From the NCBI GenBank assembly GCA_024276605.1, contig JAJRWX010000029.1, positions 1 to 43,225 of the forward strand: 43,225 nt of DNA, given 5' to 3'. This DNA is from Planctomycetota bacterium. Lineage in GTDB: Bacteria; Planctomycetota; Phycisphaerae; UBA1845. Below the pieces are notes generated by a model. It ran no database searches. It had not been told where the DNA came from and saw only the letters and a list, made by a program, of their open reading frames with translations. The position numbers and the translations under genes are program-made. Below are positions 33,294 through 41,000 of the stretch, piece after piece (position 1 is the stretch's first letter; each line of letters begins with the position of its first letter).

Positions 33294-33869
33294 ATGATGA
33301 ATAGGAAGCAAATAGAACTGGGTATGTGGTTGGTGGTTTTGTCATGTGGTGTGATGACCAATGCCGGTTGCGAAAAGAGCGGACAGTCGGAAACTAAGCA
33401 AGCTGAGCCGGCTACTCAACCCAAGCCCGTAGGGAACATGACTGTACAACAGGTCAATGATTTGATGACCGGGAAGAATGAATACGTGTTTCTTGACGTG
33501 CGCACGGTGGAGGAATTTGAAGCTGGGCATCCGGCGGGTACATTGAATATTCCAGTGTTAATCAAAGATGCAAGTACAGGCAAGAAAATAAAAAATGAAA
33601 AATTTCTTGATGTTGTCATCGCTAATATTCCCAAGTTCGCAAAGGTTATCGTCGGTTGCCGATCCGGCAGACGATCTACCATGGCCGCGAATATGATGCA
33701 CGCGGTCGGATATCAACATGTGGACAATATGTTAGGTGGATTCAGTGGACAGTTTGACAGTGAAGGTAAAGTCATTCATCCAGGGTGGCAATCAAAGGGG
33801 TATCCGACGGAAACAGGTCTGGGGGGTAATCGTAGTTATGAAGTGCTAAAAAATAAAGCCGGTAGTTAG
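33294..33869 (+). CDS. Rhodanese-domain (probable lipo)protein
   Basis: The product is 191 aa. A hydrophobic leader ends TNAGC (Cys26), a likely though imperfect lipobox, so the domain would be periplasmic or membrane-anchored. The rhodanese domain (~48-165) has VFLDVRTVEEFEAGHPAGTL and the active-site loop VGCRSGRRS with Cys122, so sulfur transfer or persulfide handling is possible. The SD AAGGAAGGA lies 7 bases before ATG. It is divergent from the DUF971 gene; a weak hairpin (TTCCTG/CAGGAA, 33875-33899) follows the stop and could end this gene. Confidence 0.85.
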   Translation: MMNRKQIELGMWLVVLSCGVMTNAGCEKSGQSETKQAEPATQPKPVGNMTVQQVNDLMTGKNEYVFLDVRTVEEFEAGHPAGTLNIPVLIKDASTGKKIKNEKFLDVVIANIPKFAKVIVGCRSGRRSTMAANMMHAVGYQHVDNMLGGFSGQFDSEGKVIHPGWQSKGYPTETGLGGNRSYEVLKNKAGS

Positions 33870-33937
33870 AGCTGTTCCTGTCGCAGTACCGAGCAGGAAG
33901 TAAAACCATCGGCTCGGCAGGTATACAAGGAATAATG

Positions 33938-34123
33938 CTAATCGCGCTCGTGTCGGTCGATTTCCAAGGGGGCGTGGTGATGTTCAGATGGTCTAGGTTC
34001 ACGGAGTATACGGTAATAGCAAAACGTGACTAAACAGCAAACCGTGCCCACGCAGCCGATTAACATGATCCACCCCGCCGCGTTGAGGCCGTCAGCTTGC
34101 GCTAAGGTGACTAACCCATTCAT
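33938..34123 (-). CDS. Small single-TM protein, probable NSS transporter small subunit
   Basis: The product is 61 aa with one membrane helix (~18-38, WIMLIGCVGTVCCLVTFCYY) and a basic/His-rich tail. It starts within the stop of the transporter gene (ATGA overlap at 34120-34123), which implies coupled translation. Corynebacterial MetPS and related NSS transporters need a tiny membrane subunit (MetS) encoded directly downstream. Position, size and topology fit that role; sequence similarity is too slight to judge by eye. Confidence 0.65.
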   Translation of the reverse strand: MNGLVTLAQADGLNAAGWIMLIGCVGTVCCLVTFCYYRILREPRPSEHHHAPLEIDRHERD

Positions 34124-35949
34124 GCTACTTCCTCCAAGCCAACACCCACATCTTCCGCCTGTTTAATCACTTTTCCGATGCGTCCCCGACAAGCCATATC
34201 CGCCAGACCGAGCATAAGCAGGAATAGAATAATGATAGCCACGAATACAAACCGCGCTACACTAGCCGTACGTTCCGCAGGCACGCGAGCTTGAGTGGCT
34301 TGTTCATCGACCTGTCGAAGCCAAGCCGGTAGCAAATCGATTGCCGCCGTGATGCTGACACCCTCGCCAAGTATTTTCGTTACGTGCGTGTTAAGTGCAT
34401 CATCATCTGCATCCGGAAAATGTGCCGAGATGGCAGCTTCGTATACGCTGCGCATGGCGAGGTCTCCTTGCAAGCTCGGGCTCATTTTTTTAAGTCGATC
34501 AGGACCGTTGAAGTAACACCACATGCCCAGCACGACGATGAGGAACGTAGGTGTGATGTAGCGGACGACAAATGGCATAAACGTCGGAATTTTCAGTTCC
34601 GCACCACGGCGCGTTTCAGCAAAAGCTCGCTCCGCGCCAATGACCCAACCAAAAATAATAACCTGCCCCAACGCTGCTACTATCATCATGAACTCGCACC
34701 AGAAATCGGTAAAATCTAACGCGGCTAAATTTTCACTAAAGTACATGACCAAGGAAGCACCGGCGAGAGTAAACATCGATAGGATAGTGACGCTAGCACG
34801 ACGCTTCAGGCCGAAGCCATCTTCCAGGAAAGCGGTGGCGGGTTGCAGCATACTGATGGATGAGGTTACGGCGGCTAAGAATAGTAGGCCGAACCACATC
34901 CCCCCGAAAAATGATCCTCCGGGCATGAAGTGCATGATGGCAGGAACAGTGAAAAATCCGAGTGCAAACGTACTGTCCGGCGTATTGCCCGGACCGAGGA
35001 AAAGAAAAGCTGTCGGAACAATGATAAGACCGCCCAATACGACTTCGCAGAATTCGTTCGTACTCGAAGCGCTTAACGACGAAAGTACCACGTCATCATC
35101 AGAACGGAGATAGCTCGAATAACATAGAATCAATCCGAATCCAACGCTCAGACTGAAGAAAATTTGGCCCGCAGCTCGCAGCCATACTTCAGGTTCCCAA
35201 AGCTTCGCCCAATCAGGATTCCACATGAAACCCAGACCGGAACTTATGGTGCGTCCCTCGACAACATTGTCCAATGTCAAAACGCGTATGAGAATGGCGA
35301 TCGCACACAAAACCAGCAACGGCATGGCTATTTTACAGAAAGTTTCAATACCTCGGGTAATGCCGCGATAAATGATGACAAAATTACAGGCGAAGCAGAT
35401 GAGCACATACCAGAGCATTTCCGTGCCGAACATCGCCCCGTTCTCCGCCATGCCAAACGATCGCTTGGCAAAGGATGATGAGGCTTCGGTGACGGCGCTG
35501 CTGACATCACTACCACCAGCCGCGGCGGCTTGTTGGAATGTATCCGCGAAACCGCCACTAAAAAACTCGACGGCATATCTCAGGCACAAAGCTTCTAACA
35601 AAACATAATACACATACACCAACACCGGAATGAGTACCGTCATGGTGCCGATGACCTTCGCGGGCGCACGACGCCATAAGGCGAACATGATGCCTGGGGC
35701 GTTATTTTGACCGTATCTTCCACCGAGTCGGCCAATCGTCCATTCACACCAAGCGATGGGAATGCCCAGCAATATGAAGCTAATGATGTAAGGAATCATA
35801 AACGCGCCGCCGCCATTATTGACTGCGGTGCCTGGGAAGCGGAGAAAGTTGCCTAGACCCACGGCTGAGCCGGCTACGGCGAGCACGACGCCAAGGCGAG
35901 AGCCCCAGTTTTCCTTATCCGGTAGATTCAGTTCAGCCGTTTTTTTCAT
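34120..35949 (-). CDS. Sodium:neurotransmitter symporter (NSS/SNF) family transporter
   Basis: The product is 609 aa, a LeuT-fold sodium-coupled amino-acid importer. The first helix has NWGSRLGVVLAVAGSAVGLG and NFLRFPGTAVNNGGGAF, holding the sodium/substrate-binding unwound region typical of the family. Twelve or so helices follow; helix 6 region IFFSLSVGFGLILCYSSYL also fits. Residues ~480-570 form an extra hydrophilic segment (LKKMSPSLQGDL ... ATQARVPAER) before a final helix, making it longer than LeuT (~520 aa). Substrate cannot be inferred. The small subunit gene overlaps its end. Divergent from the AGCS gene across ~245 bp. Confidence 0.93.
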   Translation of the reverse strand: MKKTAELNLPDKENWGSRLGVVLAVAGSAVGLGNFLRFPGTAVNNGGGAFMIPYIISFILLGIPIAWCEWTIGRLGGRYGQNNAPGIMFALWRRAPAKVIGTMTVLIPVLVYVYYVLLEALCLRYAVEFFSGGFADTFQQAAAAGGSDVSSAVTEASSSFAKRSFGMAENGAMFGTEMLWYVLICFACNFVIIYRGITRGIETFCKIAMPLLVLCAIAILIRVLTLDNVVEGRTISSGLGFMWNPDWAKLWEPEVWLRAAGQIFFSLSVGFGLILCYSSYLRSDDDVVLSSLSASSTNEFCEVVLGGLIIVPTAFLFLGPGNTPDSTFALGFFTVPAIMHFMPGGSFFGGMWFGLLFLAAVTSSISMLQPATAFLEDGFGLKRRASVTILSMFTLAGASLVMYFSENLAALDFTDFWCEFMMIVAALGQVIIFGWVIGAERAFAETRRGAELKIPTFMPFVVRYITPTFLIVVLGMWCYFNGPDRLKKMSPSLQGDLAMRSVYEAAISAHFPDADDDALNTHVTKILGEGVSITAAIDLLPAWLRQVDEQATQARVPAERTASVARFVFVAIIILFLLMLGLADMACRGRIGKVIKQAEDVGVGLEEVA

Positions 35950-36195
35950 GATCCAGTTTCGTCGTAATGAGTAACGTTAATAGCTTAAGGTTACACGATG
36001 ACAACCGATGACACATGGCCATCTTTGCGCTGATTACGCTTTGTCATCGTCAACTCTTATGAGAACAGTTGAGGCGATACCATCACCGACAGCGTTAGTA
36101 GAGTCTAAGCGATCGAGCATGACCATGCCAATGGTTGATTCATTACTGCGTAGCCGTTAAGTTTGGTACTTACTTTATTACGGAGCCGGACTCAT

Positions 36196-38013
36196 ATGAT
36201 GAGCCTTGATGATTTCACAACGGCGTTGAACAGTTGGGTATGGAGCATTCCCCTCTTTTTTATGCTTCTGGGCTGCGGGTTCATCTTCTCAGTGGCTAGC
36301 AAATTTGCGCAATGGCGTATTATGACGCACGGCCTGTCGTGCGTGCGCGGGGATTATGATAGCCCCGATGATGTGGGTCACATCAACCATTTTCAGGCGT
36401 TGTGTGCTGCGCTATCCGCTACGATCGGCCTGGGTAATATCGCCGGTGTAGCCGTAGCCGTGTCGTTAGGTGGGCCTGGTGCGATATTTTGGATGTGGGT
36501 CGTCGGCTTATTCGGTATGGCGCTAAAGTTTATAGAATGTTCACTAGCCGTGATGTATCGAGATGTGCGCGATGTCCCTGATCCCTCTGCTCCCGCTTCC
36601 ATGGAGGCTGATGCAGAGGAGGGGACGCTCAAATACAATGGGGAGAAGACGACCAGCACCGGTGTGGTACCAAGCGCACGTGGTGAAGTGCGTGGTGGAC
36701 CCATGTGGTACATGCAAAAGGCCTTGGTCGAACCGTTACGTAGCCGTGGGAACCCGTTGTGGTTGTTGTTCAAGGTTCTCGCCGTGTTGTTTGCATGTTC
36801 GACGGTGCTCAATTCGTTTGGTGGCGGCAATATGTTTCAAGGGTGGAACGTCGCGGATATGTTAGATAAGCACTTCAGCGTAGGCCGCAGTGTTTCCGCA
36901 GTCGTGGTCTCAGCATTGGTTGCGATGGTTATCATCGGTGGCATTAAGCGCATCGGTAGTGTAGCCGCAACTTTGGTGCCGTTTATGTGTCTCCTCTATG
37001 TCGGTGGTGCGATGTATGTGATTGTATTACATGCATCTGAGGTTCCCTATTATCTGGGGTTGATTGTCAAGTCTGCGTTCACCCCCACGGCAGAGAGTGG
37101 TGCGTGTGCGGGTGTATCGGTATGGATTGCATTTACATGGGGCATGAAGCGGGCGTGTTTTTCAAATGAAGCCGGCGAAGGGTCAGCAGCGATGGCACAC
37201 GCCGCGGCTAAGACAGACGAACCTATTCGCGAGGGTATTGTCGCTGGTCTCGGACCATTTATCGATACGATTATCATCTGCACCATGAGCGCGTTAGTGT
37301 TACTTATGAGTGGAACATGGGATCGACCTCCAGTTGGGAAGATAACGCAAATAGGTGGCGATTATGCGATGGTAACCTGTAGCCGGGAAATGCCTGAAAA
37401 AATGGAATCGCTTTATCTGGATCGCATTGTGGATGCTGATGGATCATTGGCCGTACATATCGTACGCGAGATGGGGCAGGAGTTAGCGACGGAATCCGTC
37501 CCCATTGCGTCTGTGCAACAAGGTGAAGGCGGTCGCTGGACTGATATGCAGTCTGTTACATTGAATCTGTCCGGCTTGGAGGCGGCGGTTCGTGAAAAAA
37601 TTGTGGTTGGTCAAGTGGTTCATCTTGATATCGCCGGTGCAGAGATGACCGGCTTTGCCTTCGATACCACGGTCAAGGGGTTCGGAAAATACATTGTCAC
37701 ACTCGGCGTTTGTTTGTTTGCTTTTAGTACGATGATTAGTTGGAGTTACTACGGCGAGAAAGGAGCGGAGTATTTACTAGGCCCCAAGGCGATTTTGCCA
37801 TTCAAATTCATCTTTGTCATATTCGTGTTTCTCGGTATGACCTTACCGAAGTTTCAGACCGTCTACGACTTCTCCGACGCCACCACAGGACTCATGGTTA
37901 TTTTTAACTTGCCCGCTGTCTTAATCCTGTCACCACATGTGCTCCGTGCATCCAAAAAATACTTCGCCCGCCTGGACGCTGGAGAAATGCCGAAGCTAAA
38001 TCGGAATGTTTAA
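36196..38013 (+). CDS. Alanine/glycine:cation symporter (AGCS family)
   Basis: The product is 605 aa from ATG 36196 (GGAG ~10 bases upstream). It imports small amino acids with Na+. Family signature ATIGLGNIAGVAVAVSLGGP and GAIFWMWVVGLFGMALKF lies in the third region; KRACFSNEAGEGSAAMAHAA is another AGCS hallmark. It exceeds the usual ~450-490 aa because of a hydrophilic insert (~130-160) and a ~120-residue beta-rich loop (~372-500, after LLMSGTW), as seen in some long AGCS proteins. A hairpin pair after the stop may act as terminator. Confidence 0.93.
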   Translation: MMSLDDFTTALNSWVWSIPLFFMLLGCGFIFSVASKFAQWRIMTHGLSCVRGDYDSPDDVGHINHFQALCAALSATIGLGNIAGVAVAVSLGGPGAIFWMWVVGLFGMALKFIECSLAVMYRDVRDVPDPSAPASMEADAEEGTLKYNGEKTTSTGVVPSARGEVRGGPMWYMQKALVEPLRSRGNPLWLLFKVLAVLFACSTVLNSFGGGNMFQGWNVADMLDKHFSVGRSVSAVVVSALVAMVIIGGIKRIGSVAATLVPFMCLLYVGGAMYVIVLHASEVPYYLGLIVKSAFTPTAESGACAGVSVWIAFTWGMKRACFSNEAGEGSAAMAHAAAKTDEPIREGIVAGLGPFIDTIIICTMSALVLLMSGTWDRPPVGKITQIGGDYAMVTCSREMPEKMESLYLDRIVDADGSLAVHIVREMGQELATESVPIASVQQGEGGRWTDMQSVTLNLSGLEAAVREKIVVGQVVHLDIAGAEMTGFAFDTTVKGFGKYIVTLGVCLFAFSTMISWSYYGEKGAEYLLGPKAILPFKFIFVIFVFLGMTLPKFQTVYDFSDATTGLMVIFNLPAVLILSPHVLRASKKYFARLDAGEMPKLNRNV

Positions 38014-38027
38014 GCTGCAATGTGCAA

Positions 38028-38185
38028 CGCTAGAGCTACGGGTGCCCCATCCTTTGCTTACTGGCAAAGGGTGGGGGAAGGATGTTCCGTGCCATGAGAG
38101 CGACGCTTGCAATGCCTTTCTACGCAAGATGAGTGCCCCACCCTTTTTGGAAGTACCCGAAAGATGGGGTACCAATGCTAGAGCC
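38028..38185. repeat. Hairpin-pair repeat element (MITE-like, family 3)
   Basis: GCTAGAGC occurs near both ends (38028-38036 and 38177-38184). Left hairpin: CCCCATCCTTTGC/GCAAAGGGTGGGG, 13 bp with one G-U (38045-38076). Right hairpin: CCCCACCCTTT/AAAGATGGGG (38136-38169). The two share the GTGCCCCA-C-CTTT core in inverted arrangement. It fills the AGCS-DUF418 gap and may terminate the AGCS transcript. No second copy occurs in the window. Confidence 0.6.
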
Positions 38186-38202
38186 GATTGGCTGAGTTTG
38201 GG

Positions 38203-38208
38203 TATGAT
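38203..38208 (+). promoter_or_regulatory. -10-like TATGAT just before the DUF418 gene
   Basis: TATGAT ends 6 bases before ATG 38215. If used, the transcript would begin at or near the start codon. No SD is visible before this ATG, which fits a leaderless mRNA; no good -35 is seen. Confidence 0.3.
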
Positions 38209-38214
38209 ACTGTA

Positions 38215-39432
38215 ATGACTCCACAAGGCCCTATCACCAACGCCGAGCGCATCGTTTCCATCGACGTGCTCCGAGGATTCGTCGTACTCGGCATCCTCGT
38301 GATGAATATACAATCCTTCTCCATGATCGGTATGGCGTATATGAACCCCACGGCTTATGGCGATCTCACCGGCGCGAACTACGCTGTTTGGTTACTAAGC
38401 CATCTCTTTGCCGATCAGAAATTCATGGCTATCTTTAGTATGCTTTTCGGTGCCGGCATCATCGTGATGACCAGTCGCCGTGAATCGATCGGATTTAAGA
38501 CTGCCTCCGTCCACTATCGACGTATGGTCCTGCTGCTTATTTTCGGTCTGTTGCACGCCCACCTACTTTGGTACGGCGACATTCTTTACACATACGCGCT
38601 CTGCGGAATGATGGTGTATCTCTTTCGCCACTGGCGACCGCGCACACTCATTATCGTTGGTACGACACTATTTTTTGTGGGCGTTGGTATCACGGTTTTA
38701 TTTCATATGTCGATGCCGTATTGGCCCTCCGAGCAAGTTCAGGAGCTTGCCTCGGCGTGGAACCCCAGCGAAGCGATCGTGGCACAAGAGCTAGACATCT
38801 ATCGTGCGAGTTGGACTGATCAACTCAGGGATCGGTCGCGTACGGCGCTGTTCTTCGAGACATTTCTGTTCGCGACCGAGTTCATATGGCGTGCGGGGGG
38901 ACTCATGTTGATTGGCATGGCTTTGTTCAAGCTTGGTGTATTCAGTGCGACGGTTACAAATCGGGTGTATTGGATGTTCATAGCGATCGCATTGCTCGTG
39001 GCTGCCCCGGTCGTCCTCTTTGGTGTTCGCAGAAACTTCAGTCATGACTGGTCCTTCGAAGCGGGTTTTCATCTTGGTGGACTGCCAAACCATATTGTTG
39101 CGCCGCTGATGAGCCTCGGATGGATTGGCGTCATCATGCTTATCTGCAAGTCCCCGCGTTTCAGCGCGATCAAAAATGCGCTCACTGCCACGGGGCGCAT
39201 GGCGCTGACCTGCTACCTGCTCGAAACGATCATCTGTACGACAATTTTTTATGGTCACGGCTTTGGACAGTTCGGGCGCATATCGCGCGTCGGCCAAGTC
39301 GGAATTACTATAATAGTGTGGACTGGGCTAATCATCTTCTCCATGCGCTGGATGGAGAGATTTCGATTCGGCCCGTTTGAATGGTTCTGGCGCAGCGCGA
39401 CCTACATGAAAGCTCAACCGCTACGAAAGTGA
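38215..39432 (+). CDS. DUF418 family multi-pass membrane protein
   Basis: The product is 405 aa from ATG 38215. The N-terminus RIVSIDVLRGFVVLGILVMN is the DUF418/HPP-acyltransferase-like signature, and HLFADQKFMAIFSMLFGAGI continues it. The C-terminal DUF418 block includes RMALTCYLLETIICTTIFYG and WTGLIIFSMRWMERFRFGPF EWFWR. About ten membrane helices; the function of the family is unknown, with a suspected transport or acyl-transfer role. A TTG nine codons earlier lies in repeat sequence and is less likely. It ends without an obvious T-run terminator. Confidence 0.88.
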   Translation: MTPQGPITNAERIVSIDVLRGFVVLGILVMNIQSFSMIGMAYMNPTAYGDLTGANYAVWLLSHLFADQKFMAIFSMLFGAGIIVMTSRRESIGFKTASVHYRRMVLLLIFGLLHAHLLWYGDILYTYALCGMMVYLFRHWRPRTLIIVGTTLFFVGVGITVLFHMSMPYWPSEQVQELASAWNPSEAIVAQELDIYRASWTDQLRDRSRTALFFETFLFATEFIWRAGGLMLIGMALFKLGVFSATVTNRVYWMFIAIALLVAAPVVLFGVRRNFSHDWSFEAGFHLGGLPNHIVAPLMSLGWIGVIMLICKSPRFSAIKNALTATGRMALTCYLLETIICTTIFYGHGFGQFGRISRVGQVGITIIVWTGLIIFSMRWMERFRFGPFEWFWRSATYMKAQPLRK

Positions 39433-39531
39433 TTCCTAGTATTCTGATAACGCAAATTTGGCCACCCACCTCTATGAAGCCGGGTCCGTCAAGAGCAAAG
39501 GGTTCGATCGGTCTAACCTTCTATCCGGTTT

Positions 39532-39559
39532 CCGTGACCCCATGCGTTTGGGGTCACGG
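39532..39559. repeat. Perfect 11-bp hairpin downstream of DUF418
   Basis: CCGTGACCCCA (39532-39542) and TGGGGTCACGG (39549-39559) pair perfectly around TGCGTT. It is 100 bp after the DUF418 stop, without T-run on either strand. It may be a REP-like hairpin or a bidirectional terminator. Confidence 0.5.
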
Positions 39560-39689
39560 CCATTCAACTGGTGCAAGCGACGTAGCCTATCCTGCGCGTC
39601 GAGCTAGAGGCTCCAGGGCGGGTACCAGGCTTTCGTCATATCGATCGAACATCGCTTTGCGGTGTTTTCGAATCCAAACCCCGGCTCGT

Positions 39690-39765
39690 GGCCGGCTCCG
39701 ACTCATTCAGGTATTCTGGCCTCCGCACCGAGGAGGATAGGGCAACGCTGGCCCTACCGGCATAG
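39690..39765. repeat. Hairpin-rich block adjoining the RHS remnant
   Basis: This stretch holds TAGGGC/GCCCTA (39739-39757 area), CCTC/GAGG arms around the GCACC loop and GGCCGG-type dyads. It abruptly replaces RHS homology at 39766. The density of dyads suggests another repeat element inserted in the RHS gene. No second copy is visible in the window. Confidence 0.4.
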
Positions 39766-39838
39766 CCATCCTCGTTCCACGTCTCACCCAAAATATACAC
39801 CACGGCTGAACCATTAGCCGCATAACCAAACCGCGTAG
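39766..39838 (-). pseudogene. RHS gene island of 73 bp
   Basis: These 73 bases match 41872-41944 of the larger RHS gene with one visible mismatch (GAACC for GATCC) and encode TRFGYAANGSAVVYILGETW NEDG. Both sides end sharply, in the family-2 repeat at 39838 and a hairpin-rich block at 39765. It is a remnant of an RHS copy cut on both sides. Confidence 0.75.
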
Positions 39839-40042
39839 GTTGGGTGGCCCACCTCATTTGAGGTGGGGGAGTCGATGATCGCGTGCTAATCACACCTTGA
39901 GTAAACGTGGCCGCCGCTGACGGAAAAACACTCGGAAGTGAGATTCGCAAGATCATTCATGTATGTAGTGACGATATTTTGGCACTAATTGTAAATCATC
40001 GACTCCCCCAGGTTCAAAAAGAAGAACCTGGGCCACTTGGCC
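39838..40042. repeat. Inverted-repeat element, family 2, copy 1 (205 bp)
   Basis: Ends: left GGTTGGGTGGCCCA, right inverse GGCCAAGTGGCCCA. Each end carries its own small hairpin (CCCACCTC/GAGGTGGG left; CCCAGGTTC/GAACCTGGG right), and the arms TGGGGGAGTCGATGAT and ATCATCGACTCCCCCA pair across the element. No transposase is encoded. It is similar throughout to 42283-42489, same orientation, and fits a MITE. Confidence 0.85.
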
Positions 40043-40064
40043 GTTACAAATACAACCTGACACC

Positions 40065-41000
40065 TTATATTCCCCCGGTAAACGACGAAGAGTATTCATC
40101 GTTCGGCGCATCGACTGGACACCTAGCTCCTTGGCTAACGAAGCGTACGAGAGCATGTGGCATAGCCACGCGCCTGAGATCAAAATCCACTGATTCCGCC
40201 GGAAGGGATTCCGAATTACAGGTATTTTGTTTTTCGGAAACTTGACGAGGGCGCATGGTCAACAATCTCGTTGCGAAATTGCATACAATATTCTTATCTC
40301 GGAGCGAGACGGTCTTTGCGAGACGGAATTCCCCTGGCTTGAAGAGTGGAACACGCAATATGTCCAAGCGTCCTGGCACAATTCGGATTTTGCTCGAGAA
40401 AACGTGAACTATCATCATCAAGCCGACAAGAACGCAAGATGGTAAAATGATATCTAATATCAGGCCATTACCTTGAATGGTGAACAGTACGATCGCGGTT
40501 GTTGTCAACGCAACCCAATCGTTCCAAACATGCGGGTACGGCAGGTATTTGACGATATGAGGCTCAAAGAAATTCGGCTCCACGCCACGCAGACGGCTTA
40601 GCTCTTCTCGCATCCCAATACATTTGATAAATGTATCCTGTTCGCGGACAACGCGACTGCACCCGTTATCTACGGCCTGGCCGTCGTCGTACTTGCGGTG
40701 TTGAAAACGTCTTAGCATGAACAACCTCACTACTCCGACCAAAACGACCATAACTAGAATTGAGACAGGTGTTACAAGCTCACTCCTCCCAGCGTAGTAC
40801 CGAATGATAGCGGCGAATATCGGAAGCACTATTGCAAACTGAAATGGCCGCGCTAGAACTACCCATTCCGGCCAGTCACATGTCACAAATCCATGATTTT
40901 CCTCAATAAGCTGAAGCATTAATAGTCTCGCGTTGATAGCCTCCTGATCCGCCGTACACTTTTTTCTTGTCTTTCCACATATACAACGGGTGTGTCTCAA
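40065..41000 (-). CDS. Multi-pass membrane protein behind the RHS tip (unknown)
   Basis: The frame gives up to 311 aa. It follows the RHS stop with no gap, starting at TTG 41000; an internal ATG at codon 28 (MLQLIEENHGF) is an alternative. Helices: ~50-67 (FAIVLPIFAAIIRYYAG), ~75-97 (VSILVMVVLVGVVRLFML) and a long double stretch ~165-205 (WVALTTTAIVLFTIQG, then ILPSCVLVGLMMIVHVF). The C-terminal ~90 residues are hydrophilic and stop just before the family-2 repeat. No family is recognised. Immunity or partner proteins of RHS toxins are encoded in this position, so such a role is possible. Confidence 0.55.
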   Translation of the reverse strand: MRHTRCICGKTRKKCTADQEAINARLLMLQLIEENHGFVTCDWPEWVVLARPFQFAIVLPIFAAIIRYYAGRSELVTPVSILVMVVLVGVVRLFMLRRFQHRKYDDGQAVDNGCSRVVREQDTFIKCIGMREELSRLRGVEPNFFEPHIVKYLPYPHVWNDWVALTTTAIVLFTIQGNGLILDIILPSCVLVGLMMIVHVFSSKIRIVPGRLDILRVPLFKPGEFRLAKTVSLRDKNIVCNFATRLLTMRPRQVSEKQNTCNSESLPAESVDFDLRRVAMPHALVRFVSQGARCPVDAPNDEYSSSFTGGI

